Positions 28,462 to 36,772 of a stretch of 64,000 nucleotides of DNA are shown in pieces. The position numbers and the translations under genes were made by a program. The stretch lies in the NCBI GenBank assembly GCA_028278425.1, contig JANQEJ010000348.1:1-64000 (forward strand), in the 5' to 3' direction. Position 1 is the first letter of the stretch. Every line of letters begins with the position of its first letter. This DNA comes from Planctomycetota bacterium (GTDB lineage Bacteria; Planctomycetota; UBA1135; GCA-002686595). Under the pieces are notes generated by a model. It was not told the DNA's origin and ran no database searches. It saw only the letters and a program-made list of their open reading frames with translations.

Positions 28462-29739
28462 TCAGTACAGCGTCATGCGCACGCGGTTCGTGTTCGTCAG
28501 CGTCAGCGGGGCGAAGCTCGTGACCGTTATCCCCTGAAAGTAGACGTCCGTGCCGAAGGGAGGAATTCCCAGTGCCACGGGAATCGGGCAGCTCACGTAA
28601 GCGCCCTCGGTCGTCCCCGCGGCGAACTCCGGCCCCACCGCCGGCGTCACGACGGGCCCCGGCAGGCACGGGATCGCGAAAGATCCGAGAGGGAACGGCA
28701 TCAGCAAGAAGGCGCCGGCAAACGGGACCCCCGGCGGCCCGACGGGGGTCAAGCTGTACAGGACGAAGGCCGTGTTCGGTCCCGTTCCCGTGCCCTGGTC
28801 GCGTACCTCGAAGACGAGCGTCGCGCCGGCGAGCGGAAGGCGATCGACCTTGAGGGCGTTCAGCGCGCCGCCGCCGTTGTTGCTCGTCTGGATCCCCGGG
28901 ACGACGGATTCGGCGCGGACGTTGAGCATCGGCTCCCGGAACGTGAGGTTGTTGGTTGGCGTATGGTCGAAGGGGTCGGGGATTGGACCGGAAGCGGCAA
29001 TCTGGTACCCGCTGAACTCGCTGACACCCAAGCAGTCATCGAACGGCGTCTCATCCGTCGAGTAGGCGGCTTGCAGTCCGTAGTCGCCCAGACCGCACGT
29101 GCCGCCGGTGAACGTCATGCCGCCGGTCACGAAGTAGGTCGTCGCCGTGTCCGACGCCGCGGTGCCGTCCGCCGGCAAGATCACGCCCCCCGGGAAGGAG
29201 ATGTCAACGGAATATCCGTTCACGAATCCGGCAGGAGGACAATTGCCCGGGCCCGGCGGGGTACACAGGTTCGGGTTGATGATGCACGGGTCCGGCAAGC
29301 CTGAGTTGCCCAGCGAGACGAACACCTCCGCACCCGTCAACGCTCCCGCCTGGAAGAAGGAAGGCTGCAGGTTGCAGGTGCCGAAGAAATCCGGGATGGC
29401 GGGTCCTTGCATCCGGTCATAGAAGTCCGGAGACGCCTGCCAGTCCGTGTCATAGATCGACTCGAGGTAGCCGTCGATCTCGGCCGTCCCCGGGAAAGCG
29501 CGGTGATGCGCGAGGATGCGGTCGCCGGTGAGGACCTTCCAGAAGAGATCGCCCGTGAGGTCGGGCGGGAAGGTCCCCGTCGGGAACCCGACGCTCGGAG
29601 AGGAGTGGACGAACATGACGTCCATGCCATTGTGGAGCGGGACGTCGTTCGAATCCGCCGCTCCCGACGCGATGTTCAACGGTTTCTGATGGGGGACCTG
29701 CGCCAACTGCACGCTGGCGAGCAACGTGAGAATCAACAT
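28462..29739 (-). CDS. secreted protein of unknown function with planctomycete-type C-terminal domain
   Basis: A 425-residue exported protein; the start at 29739 gives MLILTLLASVQLAQVPHQ, a signal peptide with likely cleavage after AQ. The body is rich in Gly, Pro, Thr and Asn with few Lys. It has four Cys pairs (FFGTCNLQPS, DPCIINPNLC, GNCPPAG, GTCGLGDYG) that could be disulfides. The last 40 residues (FGTDVYFQGITVTSFAPLTLTNTNRV) resemble a beta domain repeated at the C-termini of many secreted proteins in this lineage. No enzyme motif is seen. A longer upstream open frame is Arg/Ser-rich and not used. Confidence 0.7.
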   Translation of the reverse strand: MLILTLLASVQLAQVPHQKPLNIASGAADSNDVPLHNGMDVMFVHSSPSVGFPTGTFPPDLTGDLFWKVLTGDRILAHHRAFPGTAEIDGYLESIYDTDWQASPDFYDRMQGPAIPDFFGTCNLQPSFFQAGALTGAEVFVSLGNSGLPDPCIINPNLCTPPGPGNCPPAGFVNGYSVDISFPGGVILPADGTAASDTATTYFVTGGMTFTGGTCGLGDYGLQAAYSTDETPFDDCLGVSEFSGYQIAASGPIPDPFDHTPTNNLTFREPMLNVRAESVVPGIQTSNNGGGALNALKVDRLPLAGATLVFEVRDQGTGTGPNTAFVLYSLTPVGPPGVPFAGAFLLMPFPLGSFAIPCLPGPVVTPAVGPEFAAGTTEGAYVSCPIPVALGIPPFGTDVYFQGITVTSFAPLTLTNTNRVRMTLY

Positions 29740-29888
29740 GTAGCTGTCTCCCTGACGTGGACTAGGTGGTTCGGATACGCGATCGAGGAGCGAGAGGCGA
29801 CGACCAAACGAACGCGGGACCACAAGCGGGGATCTCGAACCCATCGAGTCGGACTCGACCTTGCTCGCGCACCGTCTAAGCTGGCGCG

Positions 29889-31424
29889 ATGCGGTTCGAA
29901 GCCGTCGTCCAAGCGAGCGCGCGCGTCGCTGACACGAGCTCGCGCAAGGAGAAGACCGAGCACCTCGCCGCTTGCCTGCGCGGTCTCGTCGGGGACGAGA
30001 TCGTCGTCGGCGTCGCGTACCTGATGGGTGAGCTGCGCCAGGGGCGCGTCGGACTCGGCTACGCGGCGGTTTATGGCTCGGAGCCCGGCGGCGCGACGGA
30101 CGCGGCCGCGCTCGACCTGCTGGAGGTCGACCGCGCCTTCGACGCGATCGCGACGATTTCCGGACCGGGCTCGAAGAGCGCGAAGCAACGCGCCCTAGAG
30201 GGATTGCTCGCGCGCGCAACGCCGGACGAGCAGCACTTCCTCAAGCGCCTCGTCGTCGGCGAGCTCCGCCAGGGCGCGCTCGAGGGCGTTCTCGTGGAAG
30301 CCGTCGCGAAGGCGGCCGACCTTCCGGCCGCGGACGTGCGGCGCGCCGCGATGCTCGGCGGGGATCTGAAGGACGTGGCCGCCGCGGCGCTCCTCGAGGG
30401 CGCGAGCGGGCTCGCGCGGTTTCGCATGCAGCTCCTGCGGCCGATCCAGCCGATGCTCGCGTCGTCCGCCGGCGACGCGGAAGAGGCGCTCGCGAAGCTC
30501 GGTGTCGCCGCCTTCGAGTGGAAGCTCGACGGCGCGCGCATCCAGGTCCACAAGGACGGCGGCGAGGTGCGCGTCTTCAGCCGCCGGCAGAACGACGTGT
30601 CGCGCGCCGTCCCGGAAGTGGTCGAGCTCGTCCGCGGTCTTCCGGCGAAGAGCCTCCTCCTGGACGGCGAGGTGCTCGCGCTTCGCGCCGACGGCCGTCC
30701 GCGGCCGTTCCAGGAGACGATGCGCCGCTTCGGCCGCAAGCTCGACGTGGGCGCGCTGCGCGCGGAGCTGCCGCTGACGCCGTTCTTCTTCGACCTGCTT
30801 CACGTCGACGGCGACGACGTGCTCGACCGTGCCTACGACGAACGCTGGGCGGCGCTCGCCGGCGCCCTGCCCGAGGACGCGCGCGTCCCGCGCCTCGTCG
30901 CGGAGGACGCCGAAGAGGCCGAGGCCTTCTTCGCCTCGGCCCTCGAGCGCGGCCACGAAGGCGTCGTCGCCAAGGGCCTCGACGCGCCGTACGAGGCGGG
31001 GCGGCGCGGCGCGAAGTGGATCAAGGTGAAGCCGGCCCACACGCTCGACCTGGTCGTCCTCGCCGCCGAGTGGGGGAGCGGACGGCGCCGCGGCTGGCTC
31101 TCCAACCTCCACCTCGGAGCGCGCGACCCGAAGTCCGGCGGCTTCGTGATGCTCGGGAAGACCTTCAAGGGCATGACCGACGCGGTCCTCGAGTGGCAGA
31201 CGAAGAAGCTCCAGGAGCTCGAGCTCGCCCGCGACGACTACACGGTGCACGTGAGACCCGAGCTCGTGGTCGAGATCGCCTTCGACGGCGTGCAGGCGAG
31301 CCCGCACTATCCCGGCGGCGTCGCGCTGCGCTTCGCTCGCCTGAAACGCTACCGCGACGACAAGCAGGCGGCGGACGCGGACACGATCGAAGCGGTGCGC
31401 TCGCTCGGGGGATTCGAGGGGTGA
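29889..31424 (+). CDS. ATP-dependent DNA ligase
   Basis: Seals DNA nicks using ATP. The 511 residues follow the archaeal/eukaryal Lig I plan. An N-terminal DNA-binding domain (about 1-190) includes the family run VGVAYLMGELRQGRVGLGYA. The adenylation domain has motif I FEWKLDGARIQVHKDG (catalytic K near 213), motif III SLLLDGEVLALR, motif IV HEGVVAKGLDAPYEAG and motif V KWIKVKPAHTLDLVVLAAEWG. A C-terminal OB fold (GGFVMLGKTFKGMTD) follows. Bacteria normally rely on NAD-dependent LigA, so this is probably a repair ligase. It overlaps the next gene by four bases (GTGA). Confidence 0.93.
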   Translation: MRFEAVVQASARVADTSSRKEKTEHLAACLRGLVGDEIVVGVAYLMGELRQGRVGLGYAAVYGSEPGGATDAAALDLLEVDRAFDAIATISGPGSKSAKQRALEGLLARATPDEQHFLKRLVVGELRQGALEGVLVEAVAKAADLPAADVRRAAMLGGDLKDVAAAALLEGASGLARFRMQLLRPIQPMLASSAGDAEEALAKLGVAAFEWKLDGARIQVHKDGGEVRVFSRRQNDVSRAVPEVVELVRGLPAKSLLLDGEVLALRADGRPRPFQETMRRFGRKLDVGALRAELPLTPFFFDLLHVDGDDVLDRAYDERWAALAGALPEDARVPRLVAEDAEEAEAFFASALERGHEGVVAKGLDAPYEAGRRGAKWIKVKPAHTLDLVVLAAEWGSGRRRGWLSNLHLGARDPKSGGFVMLGKTFKGMTDAVLEWQTKKLQELELARDDYTVHVRPELVVEIAFDGVQASPHYPGGVALRFARLKRYRDDKQAADADTIEAVRSLGGFEG

Positions 31425-32041
31425 GCGAAGACTACGCGGCGCGGCCGTTCGCGGCCGAGCTCTGGGTGGTCTTCGTCGCGGGCGTGCTGCACGTCGTCTT
31501 CGAGCTCGTCGCGGGCCGCGGCGTCTCCTATGCCTACAACGGGGTCGCCGCGATGAGCTTCGGCGGCTACGTCGTCTGGCGTCTCTTGAAATCGCCGGAG
31601 GCTGCGCGGGCGTGGGGTCTGCGGCTCGACAACCTGGGCCGGGCGCTTCCCGTTCATCTTGGCTTCGGCCTGCTGGCCGCCGCCGTCGTCCTCGCCGGCG
31701 GCTGGGTCGCCGATTCGGTCACCGCACCCACGCCGGTGCTCGTCGCCGGTTACTTCCTCTGGGCGTTGGCGCAGCAGTTCGCGCTGCAGAACATGCTGGT
31801 GAAGAACCTCGCGAATCTGCCCTCGGGCGTGGCCGCCGCGACGGCCGCGGCGCTTTTCGGGGCGGTTCACCTGCCGCGCTGGCCTCTCGCGCTGCTCTGC
31901 TTCGCCGGCGGCTTCGGTTTCACGCTGGTCTACCGCCGCTTTTCCAACCTCTACGCCGTCGCCCTCGCCCACGGCCTCGCCGGCACCGCGGCGATCTGCG
32001 TGCTCTACGCCGAAGGCTTGTCCTTGTCCTCGAGCACCTGA
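31421..32041 (+). CDS. CPBP-type intramembrane protease-like protein (ABI family)
   Basis: A 206-residue membrane protein with about six hydrophobic helices. It resembles the CPBP/ABI (CAAX protease-like) family. A first motif is WALAQQFALQNMLVKNL, where the usual Glu-Glu pair is replaced by Gln-Gln. A second reads ALFGAVHLPRWPLAL, with the conserved His. A third is ALAHGLAGTAAI. The Gln-Gln variant occurs in some families, so activity is uncertain. The GTG start overlaps the ligase stop, giving a two-gene unit, and the end overlaps the convergent DUF4388 gene by 37 bases. Confidence 0.7.
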   Translation: MSEDYAARPFAAELWVVFVAGVLHVVFELVAGRGVSYAYNGVAAMSFGGYVVWRLLKSPEAARAWGLRLDNLGRALPVHLGFGLLAAAVVLAGGWVADSVTAPTPVLVAGYFLWALAQQFALQNMLVKNLANLPSGVAAATAAALFGAVHLPRWPLALLCFAGGFGFTLVYRRFSNLYAVALAHGLAGTAAICVLYAEGLSLSSST

Positions 32042-32829
32042 AGCGCCTCGCCCTTCGCCTCGTCGTGGATCCGGCAGGCGTCGAGGAGGAGCTGCATGAT
32101 GTTGTAGCGCTGCGGACGGCAGTGCTCGACGGCGCCGACGTGGAAGCGGAAGTAGGCTTTCTCCGAGCACAGGAGCCGCGCGAAGATCAGGCGGACCTGG
32201 AACTCCAGGGCCTGCTCCAGCTCGTCGTGGCTGATCAGGCCCTCGGCCTCGAGCGCGTCGCCGAGCCGCTCCCTGCCGTAGGAGAAGTCGACGAGGAAGG
32301 CCTGAAGCTTCGCCGAGTCGATCTTGCCCTGCTCGACCAGGATCTCGCCGAGCCGCAGACCGGGCGGCGAGTTGTCGCTGTACGCGTTGACGAGGTCGCC
32401 CTCGGAGATCACGAGCGAGATGACCTCGGTGCCGATGTTGACGTGCAGGACGCCGGTCTTGCCCTGGACCTGGAGGAAGCTCAGGAGGTCGGGGATCGAG
32501 ATCGCCCAGGTGTGGCCGTGAAGCCCCTCGCGCCCGGGATCGCTCTCGGCGTCCGTCGCGTATTCCTGCTCCTCCTTCGCGAGCATGTCGCGGACGTAGA
32601 GCTTCGCGAGGTTGCCCGCGAGCTGCTCCATCTCGCCTCCGGACGAGCCTCCGTCCGTGTCGCGGACGCAGCGTCGCGCGTCGTCGACCTGGCGGGTCGC
32701 CGTCGACAGGCGTCTGAGCCACTCCTCGTCCCTCTCCTCGTTGGATACGGTCAGAATCGCGCTCATCAGCCGCCGGCAGGCGTGCAGGAGCTTCCGGAGC
32801 TCCTTCTGACTGCTCTTGGTGGTGGCCAT
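32005..32829 (-). CDS. DUF4388 (PATAN-like) domain protein
   Basis: A 274-residue cytoplasmic protein. The first 110 residues are helical and charged. Residues about 110-250 form a DUF4388-like domain: ISIPDLLSFLQVQGKTGVLHV, VISLVISEGDLVNAYSDNSPPGLRLGEILVEQG and RLGDALEAEGLISHDELEQAL. Such domains are widespread in Deltaproteobacteria, Planctomycetota and Deinococcus, often near signalling or motility genes. A role in regulation is inferred. The Met at 32829 is used because the ATG nine codons upstream adds only a short non-family extension. No ribosome binding site is clear. Confidence 0.78.
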   Translation of the reverse strand: MATTKSSQKELRKLLHACRRLMSAILTVSNEERDEEWLRRLSTATRQVDDARRCVRDTDGGSSGGEMEQLAGNLAKLYVRDMLAKEEQEYATDAESDPGREGLHGHTWAISIPDLLSFLQVQGKTGVLHVNIGTEVISLVISEGDLVNAYSDNSPPGLRLGEILVEQGKIDSAKLQAFLVDFSYGRERLGDALEAEGLISHDELEQALEFQVRLIFARLLCSEKAYFRFHVGAVEHCRPQRYNIMQLLLDACRIHDEAKGEALQVLEDKDKPSA

Positions 32830-32902
32830 GGCGTGGGCCGTTTTCTCCGAGCACACCTATCGGCCGGAAGCCCCCGGGGGCGTAGAAAAAAGGGCGGCTT
32901 CC

Positions 32903-33484
32903 TCAGCGCCCCCGCGTCGTGTCCAGGAAGTCCGCCGCCTCCGTCGGAAACTCGGTCTCCCCCAGCCTCGAGAAGAGGAATCGGGCCCCGTCGACCCGGG
33001 TGAGCTCGAGCTTCTCGCCGTCCACGCTCACGCGGTACTCACGCGCGCCGGTGGGCACCTCGAACATGATCTCCTCGTCCTCGTTCAGGTTGTGGAAGCC
33101 CATGATGGCGGCGGTCTGCAGCTCGAGTTGGTCGCTGATCCGGTAGCGGTGCGCGCTGCCCTGCACGTAGGCCTGGTGGCCGGGGCCGAGGAACTCCGCT
33201 TCAAACGTCTGCGCCTGCAGCGTGAGGGAGAGATAACCCCCATAGAAGATGGCGAAGCCCTGGACGTTGTTCTGGTCGAACACGCCGACGGCCGGCTGGT
33301 AGTAGGTGAGAAGCCAGGCGCCCTCGAGGTCCTTCTCGATCTGCTGGCGCTGATCGTAGCGCTGGCGGGCGAGCGTGCCCTCGGTCGGCGCCTCTTCGAC
33401 CGGCGGGTCCTCCGGATCTTGGAAGAGGGCGGCGCCGGCGGGGAGGGCGAGGAGTCCGGACAGGAAGATCGCGAGGGTGCGCAT
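32903..33484 (-). CDS. secreted protein of unknown function
   Basis: A 193-residue protein with a signal peptide (MRTLAIFLSGLLALPAGAALF, likely cut after AGA). It then has an acidic Pro-rich stretch (QDPEDPPVEEAPTEG) and a predicted beta-rich core: LEGAWLLTYYQPAV, GFAIFYGGYLSLTLQAQ, YRVSVDGEKLELTRVDGARFLFSRL. The pattern suggests a small lipocalin-like or beta-sandwich fold, but I do not recognise the family. It is divergent from the CDF transporter gene, 74 bases away. Confidence 0.65.
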   Translation of the reverse strand: MRTLAIFLSGLLALPAGAALFQDPEDPPVEEAPTEGTLARQRYDQRQQIEKDLEGAWLLTYYQPAVGVFDQNNVQGFAIFYGGYLSLTLQAQTFEAEFLGPGHQAYVQGSAHRYRISDQLELQTAAIMGFHNLNEDEEIMFEVPTGAREYRVSVDGEKLELTRVDGARFLFSRLGETEFPTEAADFLDTTRGR

Positions 33485-33558
33485 GGGGTTCTCCTTGGCG
33501 AGAGGGCCTCCATGCCATAGCTCCTTTGCCCCGAACGCACAAGCTAGACTCGGTCGCG

Positions 33559-34440
33559 ATGGTGGTCGATGCCCGCGACCGGGGCGGAGGGGCCCATGGA
33601 GTCACGCTCGCGGCGAACCTTCTGCTCGCGGCCGGGAAGCTGGGCGTCGGCTGGTTCGCGGGGTCGCAAGCGCTGATCGCGGACGGGTGGCATTCGCTCT
33701 CCGACGTGGCGATGAACGGTCTGGCGTGGACCGGGTACCGGCTCTCGAAGACACCGCCGGACGAGGACCATCACTACGGGCACGGCAACTGGGAGGCGAT
33801 CGCGGGGCTTGTCGTCGGGCTCATCATCATCGCCGCCGGGGTCGCCGTCGTCGCCTCGGTCTTCGTCGGCGAGGACACGTCGCTCAAGGGCGTCGGCCGC
33901 GGTTGGTTGGCGCTCGGCGTCGCGATTGTCGCGGCCGCGGTCAAGCTGCAGCTCGCGCTCTACACGCGGCGCGTCGGGACGGAGCTCAACAGCCCATCCC
34001 TTCTGGCGGTGTCGCGCGACAACCTGTCCGACGCGATGACCGGGCTCTTGGTGCCGGTGGCGATCGGTGCGTCGCTCCTCGGGATAAGCTGGGCGGAACC
34101 CCTGGTCGCGGTGTTGCTCGGGTTCGTCATCGGCTGGATGGGGATCCAGAGTGCGAAGGAGGCCCTCGACATCCTGACCGACCGCGTGTCCGATCCGGGC
34201 CTCCGCGGGCGCCTCGCGGAGACCGCCGGCGCCGTCGAGGGGGTAAGAGGGGTGCAAAGCGTGCGGGTTCACCCCCTGGGGTCACACTTCCGCGTCGACA
34301 TGGAGATCAGCGTCGTAGGGGGGATCACCGTCGCGGAAGGTCACCGGATCGCTCACGCCGTGGAGCAAGCGGTCGTAGAGTCCCATCCCCACGTCGAGGC
34401 GGTCCACGTCCACGTCAACCCTGCCGAAGAGCTATCCTGA
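33559..34440 (+). CDS. cation diffusion facilitator family transporter
   Basis: A 293-residue divalent metal/proton antiporter. The membrane half has six helices with the first metal-site helix IADGWHSLSDVAMNG (HxxxD) and the loop HHYGHGNWEA. The second site helix reads AVSRDNLSDAMTG, where Asp replaces the common His. The cytoplasmic domain (about 205-290) contains VRVHPLGSHFRVDMEISV and ends HVEAVHVHVNP, a usual dimerisation and metal-binding fold. Zn, Fe or Mn export is possible. The Met at 33559 is chosen to match the family start. Its stop lies 16 bases before the DsbD-like gene. Confidence 0.88.
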   Translation: MVVDARDRGGGAHGVTLAANLLLAAGKLGVGWFAGSQALIADGWHSLSDVAMNGLAWTGYRLSKTPPDEDHHYGHGNWEAIAGLVVGLIIIAAGVAVVASVFVGEDTSLKGVGRGWLALGVAIVAAAVKLQLALYTRRVGTELNSPSLLAVSRDNLSDAMTGLLVPVAIGASLLGISWAEPLVAVLLGFVIGWMGIQSAKEALDILTDRVSDPGLRGRLAETAGAVEGVRGVQSVRVHPLGSHFRVDMEISVVGGITVAEGHRIAHAVEQAVVESHPHVEAVHVHVNPAEELS

Positions 34441-34456
34441 GGGGCCCCATCCGCCC

Positions 34457-36772
34457 ATGAACACCCATTCTTTCCTGGCCGCCGCCGTTCTCTTCGCGGC
34501 GCCCGCCGCGGCCCAGTTCCAGCACGCGGACGCGACGCTCTACACCCGGATCGACGGGCCGGTGTTGCGCGCGGCGATCCAGCTCAAGGTGGACATCGGC
34601 TGGCACATCTACCACTCCGAGCTGGGCCCGCCGGACGCGATCGGCAAGCCGACCGTGGTCACCCCCGGCGGAGAGGGCATCGAGTGGGGCGAGGTGCGCT
34701 TCCCCGAGCCCTTCCGGCACGAGCAGCCGGGCTTCGGCGACCAGCCCGACACCTGGATCTATGCCCACGACGGCACGATCGTGCTCTACGCCGCCGGGCT
34801 TCTCGCCGACGAGGCGGCGGCCGAGAACGCGACCGTCGACCTGACCGGCCTCACCTGCGAGGACGGAATCGGCGGGACGTGCGTGCCGTACAGCGAGCTC
34901 GGCGTCACGTCGGCCGGCGAGGGCAAGGACAAGCTCTTCGAGGACTTTCCCGAAGACCTCGTTCCGAAGCCGGACGACCAGCATTCAGGCGGCGAGGCCG
35001 ACGCCACGCTCTACACGCGCGTCCGGGACGGCGAGGTGCTCGCGGTGCTGGAGATCGAGATCTCCTCCGGCTGGCACCTCTTCCACTCGGATCTCGGCGA
35101 CCCGAAGGCCGTGGCGATCCCGACGACGATCGAGCTCGGCGGGGAGGGGATCGAATGGGGCGAGGTGCGCTACCCCGAGCCCGAAGTCATCGACCAGTTC
35201 GACTCCTGGGCGAACGCGCACCACGGCACGATCGTGGTCTACGCCAGGGGCGCCCTCGAGGAAGGCGCAACCGGCGCCGACGTCACGGCCAAGCTCAGCG
35301 GGCAGACGTGCAGCGAGGGCGAGGGCGGCATCTGCATCGAGTACGAAGAGCTGGCCTACGACCGCGGCGAGGGTCCGGACGAGCTCTTCGCGGACTTCGA
35401 CGAGGCCTTCCGGACGGCGGAGAAGGCCGATACCGCGGTCGTCTCGGCACAGGAGGAGGACAACCAGGGGCTCCTGTTGTTCCTCCTGTCGGCCGTGGGG
35501 TGGGGGCTCTTTGCCCTCCTCATGCCGTGCACGTATCCGATGATCCCGATCACGATTTCGTTCTTCACCAAGCAGGCGGACGCGAGGGGCGGCAACGTGC
35601 TCCCCCTGTCGCTGCTCTACGGCCTCGGAATCGTGCTCATCTTCATCCTGATCGGCACTGTGGTCGGCGTGGCGATCATCCCGTTCGCGCAACACCCGGT
35701 GACGAACCTCATCATCGCCGCGCTCTTCGTGCTCTTTGCCTTCGTTCTCTTCGGGGCGATCAATCTGAACCCGCCGCAGTTTCTGATGGCGGCAGCCGGC
35801 AAGGCGTCGATGACCGGCGGGTATCTCGGCGTGTTCCTGATGGGCGCCTGCCTGGTCGTCACGTCGTTCACCTGCACCGCTCCGTTCGTCGGGACGCTGC
35901 TCGCCCAGGGCGCGGCGGACGGAGACCTGGGCAGGGTCGTGATCGGCATGGGTACCTTCGGGCTCACCATGGCGATCCCATTCGTGTTGCTCTCGCTCCT
36001 GCCGGGCAAGGTCGCGGCCATGCCCAAGAGCGGCGAGTGGATGAACACGCTCAAGGTCACGCTGGGTTTCGTTGAGCTCGCCGCGGCCTTCAAGTTCCTG
36101 TCCAACGCCGATCTCGTGTGGAAGTGGGACGTGTTCTCCCGCGAGCTCTTCCTCTTCGCCTGGTTCGCGATCTTCGCCGCCGCCGCCGTTTACCTGTTCT
36201 TCTTCGCGGGGGGCAAGCGCGCAACGCTATCGAGCGGCCGTAGTCTCGGCGGCGCATCTCTGGTGGCGCTCGCGCTCTACTGCGCGTGGGGCGGCAAGGG
36301 CAACGACATGGACCAAGTGATGACGGCGATCATCCCCAACTACTCCGGGGGCAGGTTCTTCCCGGAGTTGTGGGTGAGCGGCGCGCGTCATTCCATCGTC
36401 TACGACGACTACGACGCGGCCGTCGAGCGCGCGATCGAGGAGGACAAGCTGCTCCTCGTCAACTTCACGGGCTACACATGAGCGGTCTGCCGCCAGATGG
36501 AAGAGGACATCTTCCTGGCCTCGGCGGTCGCCGAAGTCCTTGAACGAGAATACGTCGAAGCGCGCCTGCACACCGACGGGGACGCGCACGCCGAACGGAT
36601 CAAAGAACGTCAGGACAAGCTCGTCGGACATCCGACGAATCCCGTCTATGTTCTCCAGGATCCGAAACGCACCGAGGTCATCCTGGAGAGCCACGAGGGC
36701 TACGCCGGAGCGGAGACCTTCGCGGAGTTCCTGAAGGTTCCGCTGGAGGAACGCGTCGTCGACGCTCGCTAG
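34457..36772 (+). CDS. DsbD-like thiol:disulfide interchange protein, candidate selenoprotein (in-frame TGA = Sec675)
   Basis: Moves reducing power from the cytoplasm across the inner membrane. In order: signal peptide (MNTHSFLAAAVLFAAPAAAQ), two tandem DsbD-alpha-like domains (about 22-165 and 175-320), a membrane domain of eight or so helices with the electron-relay cysteines C358 (LLMPCTYPMIP) and C473 (TSFTCTAPF), and a C-terminal thioredoxin domain. The last opens with LLLVNFTGYT. Then comes TGA (36479-36481), followed in the same frame by [20 protein letters not shown] and a complete thioredoxin tail to TAG at 36772. Family members read FTGYTCxxCRxME here, so the TGA occupies the first catalytic Cys. 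TGA ends many other genes in the window, so the code is standard. A SECIS-like hairpin follows. A nonsense mutation or read error is the alternative. Confidence 0.85.
36489..36528 (+). promoter_or_regulatory. SECIS-like hairpin downstream of the in-frame TGA
   Basis: GCCGCC (36489-36494) pairs with GGCGGT (36523-36528, one G-U). An internal loop separates this from the apical stem GGAAGA (36499-36504) with TCTTCC (36510-36515), closing a five-base loop GGACA. The loop G begins 24 bases after the TGA, within the 16-37 base window known for bacterial SECIS elements. It also has G in the first two loop positions, as those elements do. Confidence 0.65.

Noticed and set aside
25736-28669. 977-codon minus-strand open frame opposite nrdJ
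   Set aside because: It mirrors the codon pattern of nrdJ in another frame and has no family sequence.
36479-36481. The TGA as a simple nonsense mutation or sequencing error splitting the DsbD-like gene
   Set aside because: Less likely because it falls exactly on the redox Cys codon, the downstream frame is intact for 96 codons, and a SECIS-like hairpin follows. It cannot be fully excluded without reads or sel genes.
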